From Candidatus Omnitrophota bacterium (lineage in GTDB: Bacteria > Omnitrophota > Gorgyraeia > Gygaellales > Profunditerraquicolaceae), in NCBI GenBank assembly GCA_028717055.1, contig JAQUOO010000006.1:1-24657 (forward strand): a DNA stretch of 24,657 nt. Reading direction: 5' to 3'. Positions 15,753-21,487 of the stretch are shown piece by piece (position 1 is the first letter of the stretch; every line of letters starts with the position of its first letter). Made by a program: the position numbers and the translations under genes. The notes under the pieces were generated by a model, which worked only from the letters and a program-made list of their open reading frames with translations, had not been told where the DNA came from and did not search any database.

Positions 15753-16582
15753 TGTTCTTGTTCAAAAAGATCGCGATTATCGGAACCGGCCTCATTGGCG
15801 GGTCGCTGGGGATAGCGATAAAAAAGAATAAGCTGGCAAAGGAAGTGGTTGGCGTAAGCCGGCACAAGAGGAGCATCGACCTAGCTTTAAAAAACAAGGC
15901 GGTTGATCGGGGCGCGCTTTCGTTTGATATTATTAAAGGTTCTGACCTTGTAATTTTAGCTGTTCCGGTAGAAGCGGTAATTAGTTTAAAAGAACAAGTC
16001 CGTAAGATTGCCGGGAAGGATTGCTTGATTACCGATGTCGGAAGCACAAAAGTAAAAATATCCGGGAATTTAAGTAAAATCTTTCCAAACTATGTCGGTA
16101 GCCATCCTCTGGCTGGATCGGAAAAACGCGGTATTTTAAACGCCACTCCGGGTATCTTTGAGGGGTCATTATGCGTATTAACGACTACCAAAACAACACA
16201 AGTTAGAGCTTTAGCAAAGATAAAAACGCTTTGGATTCGGCTAGGTGCGAAAACAGTTTGCATGTCTCCCCGCGAACACGATAAGATTCTGTCTTTTACC
16301 AGTCATCTTGCGCATATAGCCGCCTTTACTTTGATAAACAGTATTCCGGTTAATTTTCTAAGATTTGCTTCAGGCGGGCTTCGGGATACAACCCGGATAG
16401 CTTCTTCCGATCCTGAGCTTTGGCAGGGGATATTTCTAACGAATAGGGCCGAATTGCTTAAAGCGCTAAAGGTATTCGAATTGAACTTAAATAAAATAGA
16501 ATCCGCCATAGTAGGAAACAATAAAGGTAAGCTCGCGGGTATTTTGAGACAAGCCCGGAAGAAAAGAAATATTCTCGAATGA
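15752..16582 (+). CDS. tyrA: Prephenate/arogenate dehydrogenase
   Basis: TyrA-type dehydrogenase of 276 residues for tyrosine synthesis. A Rossmann domain opens IIGTGLIGGSLG (9-20). The end of strand two reads GVSRHKR (34-40), so Ser-Arg stands where NAD enzymes usually have an acidic residue. Substrate-domain motifs are ITDVGSTK (93-100), GSHPLAGSEKRG (116-127), SFTSHLAHIAAF (181-192) and FASGGLRDTTRIASSDPELW (205-224). There is no chorismate mutase or ACT fusion. The NADP-like strand end resembles cyanobacterial arogenate dehydrogenase, but the substrate cannot be decided here. GAGAGG before the ATG is a suitable ribosome binding site. The 3' end overlaps cmk by four bases. Confidence 0.9.
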   Translation: MFLFKKIAIIGTGLIGGSLGIAIKKNKLAKEVVGVSRHKRSIDLALKNKAVDRGALSFDIIKGSDLVILAVPVEAVISLKEQVRKIAGKDCLITDVGSTKVKISGNLSKIFPNYVGSHPLAGSEKRGILNATPGIFEGSLCVLTTTKTTQVRALAKIKTLWIRLGAKTVCMSPREHDKILSFTSHLAHIAAFTLINSIPVNFLRFASGGLRDTTRIASSDPELWQGIFLTNRAELLKALKVFELNLNKIESAIVGNNKGKLAGILRQARKKRNILE

Positions 16583-17265
16583 TTATCGCTATAGATGGCC
16601 CCGCTGGCGCAGGTAAAAGTACAGTTGCCAAGTTACTCGCCAAAAAACTCAGATTCCTTTATATCGATACGGGCGCTATGTATCGGGCGCTTACCTTAAA
16701 AGTCCTGGAAACAAAAACAAATATAAACAATACTGATAGAATTGTTGAACTTGCATCAAACAGCAGTATCAATTTGATCAATAATTCCGACGGATCATTA
16801 AAGATACTTTTGGACGGTCGGGATGTTTCAAGCGATATTCGCCAACCTGCAATAACCCAATTTGTTTCAGACGTGGCTAAAATCGGAGAAGTCCGCAGGA
16901 TAATGGTCGAATTACAGCGCAAGCTCGGACAAGAGGGGGATGCTGTCTTGGATGGGCGGGATATCGGAACAGTCGTTTTTCCTAATGCCGATAAGAAATT
17001 TTATATCGACGCTGATTTTAAAGAACGGGTAAGCCGGAGATTTAAGGAATCGGTCGGATTGGGACAGAAAGTTTCATTTGAGGATGTTTCAAGCGATTTA
17101 GCTAACCGTGACAATATTGATTCAAATCGAAAAGTTGCCCCGCTTAAAAAAGCCGATGACGCTATTTACGTGGATACGACGAGTTTAAGTATAGAAGAAG
17201 TTGTTGATAAATTATTAAAAGAAATTCAAAAGAATGACCAATCGCCAAATCCCAATATCGAATAA
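16579..17265 (+). CDS. cmk: (d)CMP kinase (cytidylate kinase)
   Basis: Cytidylate kinase, 228 residues, phosphorylating CMP and dCMP with ATP. The P-loop is IDGPAGAGKSTVAKLLA (5-21). LYIDTGAMYRALT follows as the CMP-binding segment, and LDGRDIGTVVFPNADKKFYID is the NMP/lid-side signature. The body ends near IEEVVDKLLKEI. The last dozen residues (KNDQSPNPNIE) fall in an AT-rich repeat that continues downstream and may be an extension added by that repeat. It overlaps tyrA by ATGA. In many bacteria aroA stands between tyrA and cmk; here it is absent. Confidence 0.94.
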   Translation: MIIAIDGPAGAGKSTVAKLLAKKLRFLYIDTGAMYRALTLKVLETKTNINNTDRIVELASNSSINLINNSDGSLKILLDGRDVSSDIRQPAITQFVSDVAKIGEVRRIMVELQRKLGQEGDAVLDGRDIGTVVFPNADKKFYIDADFKERVSRRFKESVGLGQKVSFEDVSSDLANRDNIDSNRKVAPLKKADDAIYVDTTSLSIEEVVDKLLKEIQKNDQSPNPNIE

Positions 17266-17342
17266 AATCCCGATCACTCAAATCCAAAATTTGGAACTTG
17301 GAATTTGGAAATTCATTCGTCATTGAGACTTGGATATTAAGT
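17233..17342. repeat. AT-rich imperfect inverted repeat between cmk and lepA
   Basis: The left part carries aatgaccaat and ccaaatcccaat. The right part carries attcgtcatt and ggaatttggaa, which are near reverse complements. CCAAAATTTGG stands in the middle. The left arm is translated as the end of cmk. No open frame of note is present. The style matches the element at 9919-10018. Confidence 0.45.
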
Positions 17343-17346
17343 AATT

Positions 17347-19143
17347 ATGGATAAATCGCTTATTCGCAATTTCAGTATTATTGCTCACATAGACCATGGC
17401 AAGTCTACTCTTGCCGACCGGATCCTGGAGATAACCGGAGCTGTCGATACGAGGCATAAAGGCGAGCAGCTTTTAGACGATATGGATTTGGAACGCGAAC
17501 GCGGAATTACTATCAAGGCTTCTATGGTTAGGTTGTCATATAAAGCTTTTGATAATAAAGAGTATGTCTTGAATCTGATTGATACTCCCGGGCATGTAGA
17601 TTTCACTTATGAAGTTTCCAAGTCTCTGGCTGCCTGCGAAGGCGCGATTCTGGTGGTCGATGCCAGCCAGGGAATAGAGGCTCAAACGGTAGCCAATTAT
17701 TATCTTGCTTTGGAGAATAATCTGGAGGTCATCCCGGTCCTGAACAAGATTGATTTGGTTTCTATCGATATCCCTAAAGTTAAGAAGCAAATTGTTAATG
17801 TCTTGGGTTTTAAGGAAGAGGATATTATCATGGCTTCGGCTAAAGACGGGACTGGGGTTAAGGATATTCTAGAAAGAATAATTCAGGTTATACCTGCGCC
17901 AACCGGAGAAGATAATCATCCTTTAAAGGCCCTTGTTTTTGATTGCCGTTTTGACGCTTATAAAGGGGTGGTAGTTTTTGTCAGGATGGTGGACGGAAAC
18001 ATTACTCCGGCTACACAGTTAAAGATGATGCATTCGGGTGAGATTTATAAAATCGAGGAGTTGGGAGTATTTAAAAATTTAAAATATGAACCAGTGAGTT
18101 CTTTGACGAGCGGCGAAGTAGGCTATTTTACGGCTAATATCCGCGAAGCAAGAGAGATAATTATCGGGGATACAATTACTGATGTTAAGAATCCTTGCGC
18201 AAAAGCGCTCCCGGGTTACCGGCAGCCAAAGCCCCTTGTGTTTTGCGGTATCTACCCGGTTAATCCGGGGGATTTTCCGGATTTACGCGACGCGATGGAT
18301 AAGTTGAAGCTTTCGGACGCATCTTTTGTTTTTGAACCGGAAAATTCACAGTCTTTCGGATCAGGCTTTCGTTGCGGATTCTTGGGTTTATTGCATATGG
18401 AAATAGTCCAGGAGCGTCTTGAAAGGGAATATGGCCTGAATTTGATTCTTACCGTGCCTAATGTGGTTTATAGGGTAATTAAGGCAAATGGCGAGATTCT
18501 GGAAGTAGATACGCCGGCAAAATTGCCGGCCGCGCAGGATATACAAGAAGCGCAAGAACCTTTTGTGAGTCTGCTAATGATTATACCGGTTGATTCTATA
18601 GAAGCGGTATGCGATTTTACTAAATCCCGGCGGGGAATCTTTCAATCCAATGAATACCTAACTGAAGATAGGGTAAAGTTAATTTTTAGCGTTCCACTTT
18701 CAGAAATTATAGTAGATTTTTATGACAGGATGAAATCTTTAACCAGAGGCTATGGTTCGCTCGATTATGAATTCAAGGATTATCTTCCAACTAAGCTCAT
18801 AAAGCTGGATATCCTGTTAAATGGAGAGGCTTGTGATGCCTTTTCGTCTTTAATGTGCAAGGATAAAGCGTATTCCCGGGCTCACGCCCTGGTTTCAAAA
18901 CTAAAAGAGCTAATCCCCCGGCAATTATTTGAAGTTTCTATCCAGGCCGCTATCGGCAGTCAAATTTTGGCCTCCGAAAAGGTTCGTTCCGTAGGTAAGC
19001 ATGTTACTGCCAAGTGTTACGGCGGAGATATTACCCGCAAGCGTAAACTTTGGGAAGAGCAGAAGAAAGGGAAAAAGCGCCTTAAACAGTTTGGGAAAGT
19101 CGAAATTCCACAGGAGGCATTTTTGGAGGTATTAAAAATATGA
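17347..19143 (+). CDS. lepA: Elongation factor 4 (LepA)
   Basis: A translational GTPase of 598 residues, standard length, that acts on the ribosome (back-translocation or initiation quality have been proposed). GTPase motifs are AHIDHGKSTLADR (13-25), ERGITIKAS (51-59), DTPGHVDF (79-86), NKIDL (133-137) and the SAK motif at ASAKDGTGV. Domains II, III and V follow. The LepA-specific C-terminal domain has SVGKHVTAKCYGGDITRKRKL, very characteristic. No convincing Shine-Dalgarno precedes the ATG. The 3' end overlaps lepB by four bases, the same lepA-lepB pairing as in E. coli. Confidence 0.97.
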   Translation: MDKSLIRNFSIIAHIDHGKSTLADRILEITGAVDTRHKGEQLLDDMDLERERGITIKASMVRLSYKAFDNKEYVLNLIDTPGHVDFTYEVSKSLAACEGAILVVDASQGIEAQTVANYYLALENNLEVIPVLNKIDLVSIDIPKVKKQIVNVLGFKEEDIIMASAKDGTGVKDILERIIQVIPAPTGEDNHPLKALVFDCRFDAYKGVVVFVRMVDGNITPATQLKMMHSGEIYKIEELGVFKNLKYEPVSSLTSGEVGYFTANIREAREIIIGDTITDVKNPCAKALPGYRQPKPLVFCGIYPVNPGDFPDLRDAMDKLKLSDASFVFEPENSQSFGSGFRCGFLGLLHMEIVQERLEREYGLNLILTVPNVVYRVIKANGEILEVDTPAKLPAAQDIQEAQEPFVSLLMIIPVDSIEAVCDFTKSRRGIFQSNEYLTEDRVKLIFSVPLSEIIVDFYDRMKSLTRGYGSLDYEFKDYLPTKLIKLDILLNGEACDAFSSLMCKDKAYSRAHALVSKLKELIPRQLFEVSIQAAIGSQILASEKVRSVGKHVTAKCYGGDITRKRKLWEEQKKGKKRLKQFGKVEIPQEAFLEVLKI

Positions 19144-19718
19144 TGACTAAAAAGAAATCAATGTTAAGGGAATGGATTGAGGCGGCGGTTTTTGCGGCGT
19201 TTCTGGCGTTTTGCGTCATCCGTCCGTTTATTGTCCAGGCGTTTAAGATACCGACCGGTTCCATGCGCCCGACCCTCCTGGAAGGCGATTTAATTCTGGT
19301 AAATAAATTCATTTACGGCGCCAAAGTCCCTTTTACAAAATACAGGCTTCCGGTTGTTAAGGAAATAAAAAGAGGGGATGTTGTGGTCTTTATTTATCCG
19401 GAGGACAATAAAAAGGATTTTATCAAGAGAATGGTTGGTTTGCCTGGCGATGTCATAGAGATTAAAAGCGGAACGATTTATGTTAATGATAAGCCTTTAA
19501 TCGAAACTGTTTTTAATCAACGCTATTATTATAATAGGGGAGATTTTGCGAAAGAAGACCAGAAACTGGTTGTGCCTGCAGATAATTATTTTGTTTTGGG
19601 AGATAATTCAGGCTCATCCAAAGACAGCCGCTACTGGGGCTTTGTCCCCAAGGATAATATTTTGGGCCAAGCCATGGTGATTTACTGGCCACCGCAAAGA
19701 ATCAGGATTATAAAATAA
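19140..19718 (+). CDS. lepB: Signal peptidase I
   Basis: A membrane serine protease of 192 residues that removes signal peptides. One N-terminal membrane segment spans about 13-32 (IEAAVFAAFLAFCVIRPFIV). Box B holds the nucleophile S41 (IPTGSMRPTL), box D the general base K96 (DFIKRMVGLPGD), and box E is VLGDNSGSSKDSRYWGFV. The size is typical of compact single-anchor enzymes. Translation is coupled to lepA. Two adjacent ATGs (19140 and 19143) are possible starts, with GGAGG upstream. It would process the exported proteins encoded at the end of the window. Confidence 0.95.
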   Translation: MMTKKKSMLREWIEAAVFAAFLAFCVIRPFIVQAFKIPTGSMRPTLLEGDLILVNKFIYGAKVPFTKYRLPVVKEIKRGDVVVFIYPEDNKKDFIKRMVGLPGDVIEIKSGTIYVNDKPLIETVFNQRYYYNRGDFAKEDQKLVVPADNYFVLGDNSGSSKDSRYWGFVPKDNILGQAMVIYWPPQRIRIIK

Positions 19719-19733
19719 AAGAAAGGCGCATCC

Positions 19734-20297
19734 GTGAATATAGCGAATAAAATTTCGACATTCAGGATTTTAAGCGTGCCGTTCTTTATCGCATCATTGG
19801 TTTATTATTCTCCTCAAAGAAGCTATTTAAGGTTTATAGCTTTGGCGATTTTCATTCTGGCGGCATTTTCGGATGCGGCTGACGGATATATGGCCAGAAA
19901 ATCAAAGCAACAGTCGAAGGCCGGGTTGATACTCGACCCCCTGGGAGATAAATTGTTGCTTATGAGCGCCTTTATCTGTTTGTATGCCAACACAACCTTG
20001 TCTCCCCGGTTTCCTCTTTGGGTAATCCTTGTCGTTATTAGCCGCGATGTAATTATAATTTTGGGGGCAGTTGTTGTTTATATAGTAAAACAGAATATAA
20101 ATATTATCCCCAGCTATTGGGGGAAATTTTCCACTACCTTTCAAATGCTGGCGGTTATTTCTGTTTTGTTGCAGTTCAAATATTCTCCATTTTTTTGGTG
20201 GTTGGCGGCGGTCTTTACAGTCGTATCCGGAGCGGTTTATGTAAACAGGGGATTCGTTATACTTTATGCTTTGGACAATTCTCGGAATAATCATTAG
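19734..20297 (+). CDS. pgsA: CDP-alcohol phosphatidyltransferase, probably phosphatidylglycerophosphate synthase
   Basis: An integral membrane enzyme of 187 residues. The CDP-alcohol phosphotransferase signature D(x)2DG(x)2AR(x)8G(x)3D(x)3D is complete: D47, D50, G51, A54, R55, G64, D68 and D72. About five membrane helices surround it. The N-terminus MNIANKISTFRILSVPFF matches PgsA ('lPn.LTl.Ri...p.f'), which makes phosphatidylglycerol phosphate from CDP-diacylglycerol and glycerol 3-phosphate. Another alcohol acceptor cannot be excluded. The GTG start at 19734 follows AAAGG. The gene overlaps plsY by 32 bases. Confidence 0.88.
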   Translation: MNIANKISTFRILSVPFFIASLVYYSPQRSYLRFIALAIFILAAFSDAADGYMARKSKQQSKAGLILDPLGDKLLLMSAFICLYANTTLSPRFPLWVILVVISRDVIIILGAVVVYIVKQNINIIPSYWGKFSTTFQMLAVISVLLQFKYSPFFWWLAAVFTVVSGAVYVNRGFVILYALDNSRNNH

Positions 20298-20901
20298 TTA
20301 TCTATTCGGTTCAATTCCTACCGCCTACATTTTTGGCCGGATTATAAAAGGAACCGATATCCGTAAATTCGGTTCTGGCAATGTGGGCGCTACCAATGCC
20401 CTTAGGCTTTTAGGTAAAGGCTGGGGAATAACGGTATTGGCGTTGGATATTTTAAAAGGATTTTTGCCGGTAGCAATCCTGCCGAACATCCTTGGAATCA
20501 GGGCTAATATTTCATTGGAAAGTTTCTGTATTTTTGCCGGTGTAGGTTGTATCTGCGGGCATAATTGGACTATCTTTTTAAGATTCAAGGGAGGCAAAGG
20601 AGTAGCTACAACATTAGGGGTTTTGTTGGGGCTTTCAATCAAGATTGCCGGTTTAAAAATTATACTAGGAATAACCGTTTTTATCTGGTTGGCAGTGTTT
20701 CTTCTTACCCGGATCATTTCTTTAGCTTCATTATTGTCAGCTTTAAGTTTTCCTGTATTGACGGTTCTATTCAGGCAATCCCTAAGTTTAATCTTTATTG
20801 TTACACTTTTATCCGTATTTATCATATACCGCCATAAATCCAACATCCAAAGAATCCTTCAGGGGAAAGAGCCCAAATTAAGTTTTAGAAAACAGGCTTA
20901 G
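20266..20901 (+). CDS. plsY: Acyl-phosphate:glycerol-3-phosphate acyltransferase PlsY
   Basis: A polytopic membrane enzyme of 211 residues making lysophosphatidic acid from acyl phosphate and glycerol 3-phosphate. The three PlsY motifs are present: GSGNVGATNALR (36-47), GHNWTIFLRFKGGKGVATTLG (98-118, the acyl-phosphate loop), and the C-terminal YRHKSNIQRILQGKE. About five membrane helices are predicted. The early IIISYLFGSIPTAYIFGR is also a family segment. It starts inside pgsA, so the two phospholipid genes are translationally linked. It ends the lepA-lepB-pgsA-plsY run. Confidence 0.95.
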   Translation: MLWTILGIIISYLFGSIPTAYIFGRIIKGTDIRKFGSGNVGATNALRLLGKGWGITVLALDILKGFLPVAILPNILGIRANISLESFCIFAGVGCICGHNWTIFLRFKGGKGVATTLGVLLGLSIKIAGLKIILGITVFIWLAVFLLTRIISLASLLSALSFPVLTVLFRQSLSLIFIVTLLSVFIIYRHKSNIQRILQGKEPKLSFRKQA

Positions 20902-20936
20902 TTTACTGATTCTAAATTCCAATTCCTAATTGAACT

Positions 20937-20957
20937 AAAAGAAACCGCTTTCTTTTT
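20937..20957 (+). terminator. Weak hairpin with T-tract after plsY
   Basis: AAAAGAAA (20937-20944) pairs perfectly with TTTCTTTT (20949-20956) around a four-base CCGC loop, 36 bases after the plsY stop. The stem has only one G-C pair, so termination strength is doubtful. A new promoter follows at 20972, which fits an operon boundary. Confidence 0.35.
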
Positions 20958-20971
20958 CAACCGTAATTGCC

Positions 20972-21000
20972 TTGAAATCAATCATAACAGTGTTTATACT
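20972..21000 (+). promoter_or_regulatory. Sigma-70 type promoter for the 110-residue hypothetical gene
   Basis: TTGAAA (20972-20977) and TATACT (20995-21000) are exactly 17 bases apart, with 5/6 matches each. The start point would be near 21007, leaving a leader of about 87 bases before the ATG at 21094. Confidence 0.65.
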
Positions 21001-21093
21001 TTGCTTAAGGGAAGGGAGTATTTATTATTAGTTTTTTAAATGATTATAAAAGTATTTAATTCGCAATTGGGCACCGCAATATTGGGAGGGATA

Positions 21094-21426
21094 ATGCGCG
21101 ACCTATTGTTTAAAAACCTTACTTCCGCTAACCATAAACGCAAGATAATCACCAGCTCCGAAATTGTGGAGAAGGAAGGCATTCGCAGTATTATCCGCCG
21201 GCATTTTGTTTGTATGGTAAAAGAGATTAACAACGAAAATAATTTTAAAAAACCTCTTCCGCATGTTCATATCCTCAAGGAACATAACACAAAAGAATGC
21301 AAGGAAAAATTCTTTTGTAAAATCAAGGGGAGCATCTGCGCCGTCAATAACGGTAAATTGTTCCTGATTGTATTCATGCATTCCCTTAAAATCGATTTGA
21401 TGGCAATACCCCAGCAGGTAAGCTAA
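21094..21426 (+). CDS. Hypothetical protein, unrecognised
   Basis: I do not recognise this protein. I choose ATG 21094 (110 residues) because GGGAGGG lies just upstream (21084-21090). An in-frame ATG at 21040 would add 18 residues but has no ribosome binding site. The protein is basic and soluble, with no signal peptide or membrane helix. It contains KIITSSEIVEKEGIRSIIRRHF near 18-38, a plausible helical segment, then alternating hydrophobic stretches such as FFCKIKGSICAVNNGKLFLIV. It has four cysteines not arranged as a zinc motif. A good promoter at 20972 and the strong ribosome binding site favour a real gene over the opposite-strand frame that overlaps it. It stands alone between two transcription units. 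Confidence 0.6.
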   Translation: MRDLLFKNLTSANHKRKIITSSEIVEKEGIRSIIRRHFVCMVKEINNENNFKKPLPHVHILKEHNTKECKEKFFCKIKGSICAVNNGKLFLIVFMHSLKIDLMAIPQQVS

Positions 21427-21443
21427 GCTTGGTAAATTTCCCG

Positions 21444-21471
21444 TTGACAAGGCTTTAAACTCATATATAAT
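21444..21471 (+). promoter_or_regulatory. Full-consensus sigma-70 promoter of the TPR/beta-barrel gene
   Basis: TTGACA (21444-21449) and TATAAT (21466-21471) match consensus 12/12 with a 16-base spacer. The start point would be at about 21478-21480, only three to five bases before the ATG at 21483. No Shine-Dalgarno is present. The TTGACAAGG at its -35 end also occurs in the cvpA promoter. Confidence 0.75.
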
Positions 21472-21487
21472 TATTCTAATATATGAG
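21460..21487. promoter_or_regulatory. Perfect inverted repeat across the -10 box and start codon (possible operator)
   Basis: CTCATATAT (21460-21468) and ATATATGAG (21479-21487) are exact reverse complements around a ten-base spacer. The left arm overlaps the TATAAT box and the right arm contains the ATG of the beta-barrel gene. Only the right arm would be in the mRNA, so this would act at DNA level as a dimeric repressor site. AT-richness makes a chance origin possible. Confidence 0.4.

Noticed and set aside
15266..15865. A 199-codon minus-strand frame opposite aroF/tyrA
   Set aside because: It is a shadow of two well-recognised genes; the translation shows no family motifs.
20565..20837. 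A 90-codon plus-strand frame inside plsY
   Set aside because: Out-of-frame shadow of the conserved plsY motifs.
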